This document shows positions 10,886 through 18,561 of a stretch of DNA of 64,000 nt, one piece after another. How positions within the stretch are numbered: the first letter of the stretch is position 1; each line of letters begins with the position of its first letter. The notes below the pieces were generated by a model. That model was given only the letters and a program-made list of their open reading frames with translations, was not told the origin of the DNA and did no database searches. Both the position numbers and the translations under genes were made by a program. The DNA comes from CAIVVT01 sp963757265 (GTDB taxonomy: Bacteria; Acidobacteriota; Terriglobia; Bryobacterales; Bryobacteraceae). The stretch lies in assembly GCA_963757265.1 (NCBI GenBank), contig CAVWRA010000011.1:248001-312000 (forward strand), in the 5' to 3' direction.

Positions 10886-12367
10886 GTGCCCGCGATACCC
10901 ACCTTGCTTGAGCAATCCGTACGCCGCGCGCGCCGCCGGGCCATTGCGTTTGCCGTGGCCGCCAGCGCGGTGAATGCCTTATTGCTGGCGCTTGCCGCCG
11001 CCGCCGTCATCCTGGTCGTGGGAACGGATCGCGTCCCTTGGGGTCTGCCCCTGATAGTTTTCGTACTGGCGCTGGGCGCGATCCTGTGGATGCGCCGCGC
11101 CGCCCTGCCGCGGGAGTACGACACCGCACAGCGCCTCGACTCCATCCTGGGGCTCGACGATCTGCTCTCCTCGGCCTGGCATGCCGCGCGCGCCGCTTCG
11201 CCCTCACGCCTCGCTCCGCCGCTGCTGGCCCAAGCCGAAGCCGAAGCCCGGCTGGCCCGGCCCGAGGAGGCGCTGCGCTGGCGGTGGCCGCGCTCGGCGC
11301 GCTGGACGTTACTGGCCGCGCTGGCCGTGCTGGCGCTGTTCGGGCTGCGGTTTGGCGTTCTGCGCACGCTGGACCTGCGGGCCTCCGTGGTGCCGGCTCT
11401 GTTCGATGTGTGGAGCACTCAGACGGCGTCGAATGAGAAGCCCAAGCCCAAGGACGCCAGGCTGCCGCAGCCCATCGAGATCGGTTTGGATGTGCCCGGC
11501 GACAGCACCGAAAAGCTCGCCGGCGACGACCTTCTCAAGAGCGAATCGCCGGGCGAGAGCGATTCGGGCAAGCCGGTCAACGCCAGGAGTCCCAATCAGC
11601 AGTCGGCGCACGCGCCCGGTGAGGCCGATGTGCCCGAGGACATGGAGGAGAACGTCAATCTGCCGGCCGGCGCTCACGGGGAAAGCAGCGGCGCCAACCA
11701 GCGCAAGTCTAACGATGCAAAAGGCTCGCGGAAGAACGCCTCGCGCGCGCCGGAGAAACAGAACAGCCTGCTCGACAAGATGCGCGACGCGCTGGCGAAC
11801 CTGATGGAAAAGCTGAAGCTCAACGGGCAGGCCGGCCAAAGCCCGCAAAACGCCGCCGCGCTGGAGGGCCAGCCGCAGCCCGGCCAGCACAAGCCCGGCG
11901 ACAAGAACAACCCTAACCCGGGCCAGCCGCGGCCGGGCGACCCGCGGGGCGAGCCATCCCAGGAGCAGGCCGACGCCTCCCAGGCGGGCCAGAATTCGCA
12001 GTCCGATTCCTCCCTCGAACCAGGCGCCGAGCAGCAGCGCAGCGGCATCGGCAGGCAGGACGGCAACAAGAATACCGAACTGGCCAAGGAAGCCGAGGCC
12101 ATGGGCAAGCTGTCCGAGCTGATCGGCAAGCGCTCGTTGAGCCTGCAGGGCGAGATGACGGTCGAGGTCGAGACCAGCGCCAATCCCCAGCTCCACACGC
12201 CCTACTTGAATCGCAGCGCGACCCACGCCGAAGCCGGCGGCGACCTGAGCCGCGACGAGGTGCCGCTGCGCCACCGGGATTTCGTCCGCCGCTACTACGA
12301 GCAGATCCGCAGCCAGCCGGACAGCCTGCCGCCGGCAGCGCCAAAAACAACCCCGAATACAAAGTGA
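10886..12367 (+). CDS. Membrane protein with long disordered Gln/Pro/Gly-rich region
   Basis: 493 residues from the GTG at 10886, chosen because GAGGG lies 7 bases upstream and the protein then begins with a plausible cytoplasmic helix. An ORF from 10832 exists but lacks such a site. Residues about 17-60 hold two membrane helices, and about 130-150 a third. Residues about 185-400 are low-complexity, rich in Lys, Glu, Asn, Gln, Pro and Gly, with one helical stretch (NSLLDKMRDALANLMEKLKL). The C-terminus (LRHRDFVRRYYEQIR) looks folded. In related bacteria such proteins occur next to MoxR/DUF58-type genes, but none is present here. The function is unknown; I do not assign one. Confidence 0.78.
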   Translation: MPAIPTLLEQSVRRARRRAIAFAVAASAVNALLLALAAAAVILVVGTDRVPWGLPLIVFVLALGAILWMRRAALPREYDTAQRLDSILGLDDLLSSAWHAARAASPSRLAPPLLAQAEAEARLARPEEALRWRWPRSARWTLLAALAVLALFGLRFGVLRTLDLRASVVPALFDVWSTQTASNEKPKPKDARLPQPIEIGLDVPGDSTEKLAGDDLLKSESPGESDSGKPVNARSPNQQSAHAPGEADVPEDMEENVNLPAGAHGESSGANQRKSNDAKGSRKNASRAPEKQNSLLDKMRDALANLMEKLKLNGQAGQSPQNAAALEGQPQPGQHKPGDKNNPNPGQPRPGDPRGEPSQEQADASQAGQNSQSDSSLEPGAEQQRSGIGRQDGNKNTELAKEAEAMGKLSELIGKRSLSLQGEMTVEVETSANPQLHTPYLNRSATHAEAGGDLSRDEVPLRHRDFVRRYYEQIRSQPDSLPPAAPKTTPNTK

Positions 12368-12414
12368 AAACGGCGTCCAGGAGGGCGCGATTTTCGCGTT
12401 TTTCGGGGTGCGAC

Positions 12415-12618
12415 GTTAATGTTGATAAGTCCTTCGATTGCAATAGATCCACCGTGACGCACGGTGCGGCGTATTAATGTGGCCTGTTAATGTTTGTAAG
12501 TCCAATCATTGCAATAGATCCACCGTGACGCACGGTGCCGCGTGTTAATGTTGGTCGAAATGCACCCCAAATTCGCCTAAGTCCTTTGATTGCCATAGAT
12601 CCACCGTGAAGCACGGTG
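12415..12618. repeat. Three direct repeats each ending in a CACCGTG-N3-CACGGTG hairpin
   Basis: Copies at 12415-12466 and 12486-12537 are both 52 bp: GTTAATGTT, a TAAGTCC segment, ATTGCAATAGATC, then CACCGTGACGCACGGTG. The third core, at 12578-12618, has CACCGTGAAGCACGGTG; its GTTAATGTT half sits further away at 12544. The 7-bp arms are perfect complements in all three copies while the loop varies (ACG, ACG, AAG). The palindromes are 71 and 81 bp apart. They could be operator sites or members of a dispersed REP-like family. Confidence 0.85.
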
Positions 12619-12734
12619 CTGATCGCGTAAGTCATTTAAAATCAGGCGCTTGCGCGCACCGTGTCGGCGCATTTTGGGCCCATTCCGGCTAAGTCATAGA
12701 TAAAACCATAGTTACGCGGAATGGCAAAAAACCG

Positions 12735-12780
12735 GTGTTTTCACGGTCAAGACACGGTGAAAACAGTGTTTTTCACGGTG
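12735..12780 (+). promoter_or_regulatory. Overlapping alternative hairpins of the GTTTTCAC/GTGAAAAC type
   Basis: GTTTTCAC (12737-12744) is complementary to GTGAAAAC (12757-12764), which can also pair with GTTTTTCAC (12768-12776). The middle strand can join only one hairpin at a time, the layout of an attenuator. No T-tract or leader peptide is visible, so a regulatory role is only a suggestion. Confidence 0.35.
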
Positions 12781-12867
12781 AATCCGCGCTGCGGCGCGCG
12801 GTGCAAACGCCGTTTTCGGGGTGCGGACGATGCGCGCGGCCGGGTCGAAGGAGTCACGAAGATGCGG

Positions 12868-12896
12868 TGATCAATGTGTAAAATCCGGTGTATACT
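12868..12896 (+). promoter_or_regulatory. Probable promoter of the FAD monooxygenase gene
   Basis: A TATACT -10 hexamer (12891-12896) stands 17 bases after a weak TGATCA (12868-12873). Transcription from here would leave a leader of only about 20-25 bases before the ATG at 12925. The hairpin repeats lie upstream of this site. Confidence 0.4.
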
Positions 12897-12924
12897 CGTG
12901 GGTCGAAAGGAAGAGGTGTTCCCC

Positions 12925-14253
12925 ATGTTTGGCGACAAACCTCCCGAAGTTCTGATCGCCGGCGCCGGGCCGGTGGGCCTGTTCACGGCGCTCGAACTGG
13001 CGCGGCGCAGGGTGGCGGTGCGGATCGTCGATACGGGCGTGTGGGCCTGCACGCACAGCTATGCCCTGGCGCTGCAACCTCAATCTTTGCCGTTGTTTGA
13101 GGAGCTGGGCCTGCTGGATCGAGTGATGCACAACTGCTATCGCGTCAATACCGTGGCGCTGGCCGATTCGAGCGGCGCGCGAATGCGAATCGCGCTGGAC
13201 ACAGACGACCCCAAGGGCTGCCTGGCGGTGCTGCGCCAGGACGTTCTGGAGGGGCTGCTGGAGCGCGCGTTGGGCGAGCACGGCGTGCACGTCAACTGGC
13301 GCCGCGAAGTCTCGCGTCTTGAACCAGTTGCAGACGGCGTGCGGGCCGGCATCGACCACTTCGAGAAGGAGTCGCGGGGCTATATTATTGCCCATACCGA
13401 GTGGGTGGTGGCGGGCTCGGCGGCGGTGGAAGTGCCGTACGTGATCGGCGCGGATGGGTACAATTCGCGCGTGCGGCGGGCGCTGAATTACGACTTCCCG
13501 GAGGTCGGCGCGGCGCAATATTACGCCGTTTTCGAGTTCAGCAGCGATGTCGACCTGAAGCACGAGATGACCGTCGTGCTAGGCGACAACACGGCCGACG
13601 TGCTGTGGCCGCTCCCCGGGGGGGATTGCCGCTGGAGCTTCCAGCTGCCCGGCCATTCCGATCCGCAAACCGAAGATATTAAGGACGTTCTGGCCAGCTC
13701 CGGGTTCGGCCATTTCCCCACCGAACGACTGAAGGACCGGGTTTTCCGCGGCGAGGGCCACCGCGAGGCGCTGCTCAGTGAAGACAACCTGCAGCGGCTG
13801 ATCAGCGAACGCGCCCCGTGGTTCAAGGCCAAAATCGAGGCCGTCAAGTGGCGCACCATCGTGCGCTTCGAGCGGCGGCTTTCGACCGGCTTCGGCGCGG
13901 GACGCCTGTGGCTGGCCGGCGACTCCGCGCACCTCACCGGTCCAGTGGGTATCCAGAGCATGAACGCCGGACTGGCCGAGGGCCACGACCTGGCTGTGGC
14001 GCTGGGGGCGGTGCTGCGCGATGGCGCGTCGCCGTCGCTTCTGGACGCGTATGGCCAGCGCTGGCTGGGCGTGTGGAAGGAGTTGCACGGCCAGACGCTG
14101 GAGCTGAAACCGGGCCCGGCCGCCCATCCGTGGATCCTCCCGCACGCGCCGCAGTTGCTCTCGTGCCTGCCGGCCTACGGAGCGCGCCTGAACGCCCTGG
14201 CGGGCCAGATCGGCCTGGCGCTGGCTCCAAAAGGAGAAAGTGTCAAAATTTGA
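12925..14253 (+). CDS. FAD-dependent monooxygenase (aromatic hydroxylase/UbiH-like, group A)
   Basis: 442 residues from the ATG at 12925, which has an AGGAAGAGG site just upstream; a 17-residue longer reading from 12874 would overlap the promoter. It shows the three fingerprints of the family: the Rossmann GxGxxG in IAGAGPVGL near the N-terminus, the DG-type motif in VIGADGYNSRVR, and the GD motif LAGDSAHLTGPVGIQSMN that closes the FAD site. The family uses NAD(P)H and O2 to hydroxylate aromatic or polyketide substrates through a C4a-hydroperoxyflavin. It appears monocistronic, so its pathway cannot be told from context. The C-terminus lacks the thioredoxin-like domain of phenol hydroxylases. 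Confidence 0.9.
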   Translation: MFGDKPPEVLIAGAGPVGLFTALELARRRVAVRIVDTGVWACTHSYALALQPQSLPLFEELGLLDRVMHNCYRVNTVALADSSGARMRIALDTDDPKGCLAVLRQDVLEGLLERALGEHGVHVNWRREVSRLEPVADGVRAGIDHFEKESRGYIIAHTEWVVAGSAAVEVPYVIGADGYNSRVRRALNYDFPEVGAAQYYAVFEFSSDVDLKHEMTVVLGDNTADVLWPLPGGDCRWSFQLPGHSDPQTEDIKDVLASSGFGHFPTERLKDRVFRGEGHREALLSEDNLQRLISERAPWFKAKIEAVKWRTIVRFERRLSTGFGAGRLWLAGDSAHLTGPVGIQSMNAGLAEGHDLAVALGAVLRDGASPSLLDAYGQRWLGVWKELHGQTLELKPGPAAHPWILPHAPQLLSCLPAYGARLNALAGQIGLALAPKGESVKI

Positions 14254-14289
14254 CGCTTTTTGAACGAAGAATCAACAACTTAGCCCTGA

Positions 14290-14333
14290 AAAGTGCCAAA
14301 TTTTAGCACTTTGCCCGGGCTCAGCATGCCCGG
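14290..14333. terminator. Two tandem hairpins between convergent genes
   Basis: AAAGTGC (14290-14296) pairs with GCACTTT (14306-14312) across CAAATTTTA. CCGGGC (14315-14320) pairs with GCCCGG (14328-14333). They lie 37 bases after the monooxygenase stop, between convergent genes, the expected place for a two-way terminator. Confidence 0.6.
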
Positions 14334-14400
14334 TCCGCGGCTTCAAAAGGTGCGCGTCCGCAGCCAGCTAGGCGGTTCGGCGAGGTGACAACGAGAGCCA

Positions 14401-14426
14401 ACCGCTCCCTTACGGTCGCGGCTCAG
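14401..14426. repeat. Interspersed repeat ACCGCTCCCTT..GGTCGCGGCTC, copy 1
   Basis: The segment beginning ACCGCTCCCTTACGG is repeated with small changes at 18489-18513. Both copies are intergenic. It resembles a short REP-type element. Confidence 0.6.
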
Positions 14427-14474
14427 AAACGAGCGGCTCGGAAACGAGCCTCGGTGTCCCCTGCGCGGCGGGTC

Positions 14475-16064
14475 TCAAGCGCCGATGATTTTGAAGGTCA
14501 CGCCCTCTTCGGGAAGGGCGAGTTTGTGCGACGGCAGGTCGATGTGCAGGCCGGTTTCGTCCTGCTTGAATTTCAGGCCGCCGTGGACGCCGAGCAGTTC
14601 GACGTGATGAACTTTGCCGGGGTTCTGCGGGCTCTTCGTGCCCAGCGGCTCGATCACGACCGCCTGGTCCGGGAGGCCCATGCAGAAAGCGTACAGGGTA
14701 TCGCCCTTTTTGGTGAAGCGCACGTCCGCGGCGGAGAGATTCTTGCGCTGGTTCTCGTTGAAATGCAGGGTGCCGGCATGGGCTGAAACCGCCGTGGCGG
14801 GGCCGTAACCGAAGATCTTCCACGGGCGCGTGGCGTAGATGCCTTCGCTGTTCACTGCCATCCACCTGGTGACACCTTCCAGCACTTTCAGCTCGTCGGC
14901 GTCCAACTCGCCTTTCGAGTTCAGCGGGAAATTGAGCATCAAATTGCCGTTGCGGCTGACGATATCGACGAGCATGTCAATGACAAGCTTGGCGGACTTG
15001 TAATGCTGGCCTTTGTTGTAGTGCCACTGGCCGACGCAGGTGTCGGTCTGCCAGGGCCTGGGCCAGATGGTGTCCACCACGCCGCGCTCGAGATCCAGGA
15101 CGCAGGTGCCGACCTCGGAGTCTTCACGGCGCTTGCTGGTGTAAACCGTTTGCGGCACGCCGCCGTGCTTTTTGGCGCTGAGGTTGTACTGATGAGCGAC
15201 CAGCGAGAGGCCGATTTCCTCGAAGAAAATCGGACCGTCGATGTACATCAGGTCGGGCTCGTAGTGGTCGATCAGGTCCTTGATGCGGTCGAAGTAGCGG
15301 CGCTTCCAGGCCGTGGAGACGTTGACCGGGCTCCACAGATCCTCTTCCCCTTTGGCGTTGCGCGGCACTTCGTGGGTATCGTGATACAACGCCGAATTGG
15401 CCGGATCGGCACCGTCGTAAGGCACGCCTGCATAGGGGCCGGCGGCATCGGCGCGGTGAGAGGTCTGGAACCAGTGGTAGCTGACGGCGAGGTGCTCACT
15501 GACGGCGAATTTCAGACCGTGCTTGCGGGCCGCCCTGGCCCACAGGCCGACGATGTCCTTCCTGGGACCATTGGCGGCGGCATTCCAATACGGCTGGAAC
15601 TTCGAGTTCCACAGGTCGAAGTTGTCGTGATGCACACCCATGCTGCAGAAGTATCTGGCGCCGGCCTGGCGGTACATCCGGATGAGGTGTTCGGGGTCGA
15701 AATTCTCGCCGCGCCAGGTGAGCGCGAGGTCCTTGTAGCCGAACTTCGACGGATGGCCATAAGTCGCGACGTGGTGCTTGTACTGGGGCGAGCCTTCGAT
15801 GTACATGAGACGGGCGTACCAGTCGCCGAACTCGGCGTGGGACTGCGGACCCCAATGCGCCCAGATGCCGAACTTGGCGTCGCGATACCAGTCGGGGATG
15901 CGGTAGTCGCGGAGGGATTCGCGGGTGCCCTTGAACGGGCCGGGGGCGATTTCGAGGGTCTCGTCCGGAGATGGGGCCAGGGCGCGGGCGAGTCCTAGAG
16001 CGGGAGCAGCGGCGGCGAGAACGCCGAGGGCGGTGCGTCGGCTGATCATTGTGGTGCTGATCAT
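14475..16064 (-). CDS. Alpha-L-fucosidase, GH29, Tat-exported
   Basis: 529 residues from the ATG at 16064, which has AGGAGA 10 bases upstream; a longer open frame to 16754 has no family similarity. The N-terminus SRRTALGVLAAAAPALG is a twin-arginine signal. The GH29 barrel follows: GIWAHWGP, the FDPEHLIRMYRQAGARYF strand-helix, GVHHDNFDLWNS, and the PDLMYIDG motif whose Asp (D276) is at the family's nucleophile position. A C-terminal beta domain runs from about residue 430. GH29 enzymes release terminal L-fucose by a retaining mechanism. The divergent aldo/keto reductase and zinc dehydrogenase could process the released sugar. The acid/base residue cannot be assigned by eye. Confidence 0.92.
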   Translation of the reverse strand: MISTTMISRRTALGVLAAAAPALGLARALAPSPDETLEIAPGPFKGTRESLRDYRIPDWYRDAKFGIWAHWGPQSHAEFGDWYARLMYIEGSPQYKHHVATYGHPSKFGYKDLALTWRGENFDPEHLIRMYRQAGARYFCSMGVHHDNFDLWNSKFQPYWNAAANGPRKDIVGLWARAARKHGLKFAVSEHLAVSYHWFQTSHRADAAGPYAGVPYDGADPANSALYHDTHEVPRNAKGEEDLWSPVNVSTAWKRRYFDRIKDLIDHYEPDLMYIDGPIFFEEIGLSLVAHQYNLSAKKHGGVPQTVYTSKRREDSEVGTCVLDLERGVVDTIWPRPWQTDTCVGQWHYNKGQHYKSAKLVIDMLVDIVSRNGNLMLNFPLNSKGELDADELKVLEGVTRWMAVNSEGIYATRPWKIFGYGPATAVSAHAGTLHFNENQRKNLSAADVRFTKKGDTLYAFCMGLPDQAVVIEPLGTKSPQNPGKVHHVELLGVHGGLKFKQDETGLHIDLPSHKLALPEEGVTFKIIGA

Positions 16065-16306
16065 GATGGAAAGATCTCCTGTGTGGGATGGATAAGGAGC
16101 GCCGGCGAGGAAGCAGGGAAGAGGATGGGCATGGCGCAGGTGGCGGCAGTAAGCGGCGACTCTATCGCGCGGGGCAGGAGGTGTCAAGCCACGGCCGTCC
16201 GTGATTGAATGGTGGTTCCGGCGCGCCGTATGCTGACCGGGACTCAAATGAACGTGGGTGGCGGGAGGCTGCGGCGGGGCGCGGAACGCGAAAGGGGAAG
16301 GGCAGA

Positions 16307-17338
16307 GTGAACAGTGTGAAATGGACGCCTGCGCCGGACGGCGTGGATCCGGAGCTGGTTCCGAAGCGACGGCTGGCCAGCGGGGCGCTGATGCCGGCGA
16401 TCGGGCTGGGAACGTTCGGCTCGGACCACGTTTCAGCGGATGAGGTCGGCGCGGCCGTGAGGGGCGCGGCTGAGGTGGGCTACAGGCATTTCGACTGCGC
16501 CTCAGTGTACGGCAACGAACGCCAGGTGGGCGCGGCGCTGGCGGCGGTGATGCAGGGCGGAGTGCGGCGCGAGGAGCTGTGGGTCGTTTCCAAAGTCTGG
16601 AATGACAAGCACGGCGACGTGGAGGGCTCGTGCCGGCAAACGCTGGCCGACCTGGGGCTGGATACCCTGGACGCGTACCTGGTGCACTGGCCGTTCCCCA
16701 ATTTCCATCCTCCGGGGTGCAGCGTGGAGTCGCGCAGCCCGGATGCGAAGCCATACATCCATGAGGACTTCATGCGGACGTGGCGGCAGATGGAAAAGCT
16801 GGTGGAGCTGGGGCTGACGCGGCACATCGGGACGTCGAACATGACCATCCCCAAGCTGAAGCTGCTGCTGCGGGACGCGCGAGTCAAGCCGGCCGTTAAT
16901 GAGATGGAGCTGCATCCCCATTTCCAGCAGAAGGAGTTGTTCGAGTTCGTGAAGGCCCAGGGGATCGAGCCGGTGGGCTTTTGTCCCATCGGCTCGCCCG
17001 AGCGGCCGGAGCGCGACCGCAGCGCGCAGGATACGGTGGACATCCAGGACCCGGTGATCGTGAAGATCGCCGCGCGGCTGGGCGTGCACCCGGCGGTGGT
17101 GGCGGTGGAGTGGGCGGTGCAGCGCGGCCAGACGCCGATTCCGTTTTCCACGCGGCGCAATGAATACCTGTCCAATTTGCGCTGCACGGTGAGCGAACCA
17201 TTGACGGACGAGGAGATGCGGGCCATCGCGGGCATCGACAGGAATTGCCGTCTGATCAAGGGCCAGGTGTTCCTGTGGAAGGACGGGCAGACGTGGGAAG
17301 ACCTGTGGGACGTGAACGGAGAGATCACGCCGCCGTAG
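16307..17338 (+). CDS. Aldo/keto reductase
   Basis: 343 residues. I place the start at the GTG at 16307, preceded by GGGGAAGGGCAGA. An ORF from 16205 would add 34 low-complexity residues with no family likeness. The TIM-barrel reductase pattern is clear: LASGALMPAIGLGTFG, the catalytic Asp and Tyr in HFDCASVYGNE, the catalytic Lys in VVSKVW and the His in YLVHWPFP. The late KGQVFLW region is less typical. These enzymes reduce aldehydes and ketones with NADPH. It lies 28 bp before the zinc dehydrogenase on the same strand, likely one operon, and is divergent from the fucosidase, so a sugar or sugar-derived aldehyde is a reasonable guess at the substrate. Confidence 0.9.
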   Translation: MNSVKWTPAPDGVDPELVPKRRLASGALMPAIGLGTFGSDHVSADEVGAAVRGAAEVGYRHFDCASVYGNERQVGAALAAVMQGGVRREELWVVSKVWNDKHGDVEGSCRQTLADLGLDTLDAYLVHWPFPNFHPPGCSVESRSPDAKPYIHEDFMRTWRQMEKLVELGLTRHIGTSNMTIPKLKLLLRDARVKPAVNEMELHPHFQQKELFEFVKAQGIEPVGFCPIGSPERPERDRSAQDTVDIQDPVIVKIAARLGVHPAVVAVEWAVQRGQTPIPFSTRRNEYLSNLRCTVSEPLTDEEMRAIAGIDRNCRLIKGQVFLWKDGQTWEDLWDVNGEITPP

Positions 17339-17366
17339 CGGACCGCGCAGAGAGAGGAAGGAAGCA

Positions 17367-18452
17367 ATGAGCGAGACATCGATTGAGAGGGCGATGCAGG
17401 GCGCGTATTTGCCCGGGGACAGCACGACGGTGCTGAAGGAAGTCGCGGTGCCTGAGCCGGGGCACGGCGAGGTGCTGCTGCGGATGAAGGCGTCGACGAT
17501 TTGCGGCTCCGACATCCGCTGCATCTACCACGAGCACCTGGGCAAGGGGCCGGAGGGCTACCAGGGCGTGATCGCGGGGCACGAGCCGTGCGGGCAGATC
17601 GTCAAGGCCGGGCCGGGATGTCGGCGCTTTGGCGTGGGCGACCGGGTGATTGTGTATCACATCTCGGGCTGCGGGGTGTGCAACGACTGCCGGCGCGGCT
17701 ACATGATCTCGTGCACCAGCGAAAAGTACCGGCGGGCCTACGGCTGGCAGCGCGACGGCGGGATGGCGGCGTATCTGCTGGCCGAGGAGAAGGACCTGAT
17801 TTACCTGCCGGATGCACTGAGTTACACCGACGGCGCGCAGGTGGCGTGCGGCTTCGGGACGGTGTACGAAGGCCTGATGAAGATCGGCATCAGCGGCAAC
17901 GACAAGGTGCTGATCACGGGGCTGGGCCCGGTGGGCCTCGCCGTCGGCGCGCTGTGCCGCAAGCTGGGGGCGGGGCGGATTATCGGGATCGACGTGATCG
18001 CGGAGCGGCTGCAATTGGCGCTGGATCTGAAGCTGTGCGACGAGGTGCTGGAGTCGGGTCCGCACAATGTGATGGAGGTGCGGCGGCTGACGGGCGGCCA
18101 GGGGGTCGAGCGGGCGGTGGATTGCTCGGCCAACGATGGAGCGCGGGCGACGGCGATCCGGGCGACGCGGAAGTGGGGCAAGATCGTGTTCCTGGGCGAA
18201 GGCGGGCGCGTCGAGTTCAACCCGTCGCCGGACATTATTCACGATCAGAAGACGATTTATGGGTCGTGGGTGACGTCGACGTGGCTGATGGAAGAGCTGG
18301 TGGAACGGCTGGTGGGCTGGGAACTGCATCCGGAGGAGCTGGTGACGCACCGCTTCGCACTGGAACACGTGGACCAGGCTTACGCGCTGATGGCGGGGGG
18401 ACGCTGCGGCAAGGTGGCGGTGTGTTTTGACGAGGAGTTGAAAGCGCTGTAG
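17367..18452 (+). CDS. Zinc-dependent medium-chain alcohol/polyol dehydrogenase
   Basis: 361 residues with the ATG at 17367 behind a GAGAGAGGAAGGAAG site. The catalytic zinc ligands are Cys in TICGSD and His-Glu in AGHEP. The structural zinc site is the four-Cys loop CGVCNDC...SC. The Rossmann nucleotide site is GLGPVGLAVGAL, followed by the acidic GIDV that favours NAD over NADP. This is the MDR superfamily, closest in layout to sorbitol or threonine dehydrogenases. Length is normal. It follows the aldo/keto reductase by 28 bp, so the two probably form an oxidoreductase operon used in sugar or sugar-alcohol oxidation (inference from the divergent fucosidase). The exact substrate is not readable. 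Confidence 0.9.
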   Translation: MSETSIERAMQGAYLPGDSTTVLKEVAVPEPGHGEVLLRMKASTICGSDIRCIYHEHLGKGPEGYQGVIAGHEPCGQIVKAGPGCRRFGVGDRVIVYHISGCGVCNDCRRGYMISCTSEKYRRAYGWQRDGGMAAYLLAEEKDLIYLPDALSYTDGAQVACGFGTVYEGLMKIGISGNDKVLITGLGPVGLAVGALCRKLGAGRIIGIDVIAERLQLALDLKLCDEVLESGPHNVMEVRRLTGGQGVERAVDCSANDGARATAIRATRKWGKIVFLGEGGRVEFNPSPDIIHDQKTIYGSWVTSTWLMEELVERLVGWELHPEELVTHRFALEHVDQAYALMAGGRCGKVAVCFDEELKAL

Positions 18453-18488
18453 CGCCCGGCGTTGGAAATCCATGAACACGTCAAAGGC

Positions 18489-18513
18489 ACCGCTCCCTTT
18501 GGTCGCGGCTCCG
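18489..18513. repeat. Interspersed repeat ACCGCTCCCTT..GGTCGCGGCTC, copy 2
   Basis: Near-identical to 14401-14426; it lies between the dehydrogenase and the TonB-dependent receptor. A further GGCGCGAGCC/GGCGGCT stretch follows. Confidence 0.6.
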
Positions 18514-18561
18514 TAAGACGGCGCGAGCCGTCGCGGCGGCTTGAGATATGCTGCCAGTGGA

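Larger units (their letters stand above)
12368..12924. other. Repeat-rich non-coding region before the FAD monooxygenase
   Basis: 557 bp without a convincing gene. It holds three hairpin repeats (12415-12618), two further TAAGTCA fragments (about 12627 and 12690), a cluster of TTCACGGT/ACGGTGAAAA motifs (12730-12780) and a probable promoter just before the monooxygenase. AT content is higher than in the coding regions. Confidence 0.7.
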
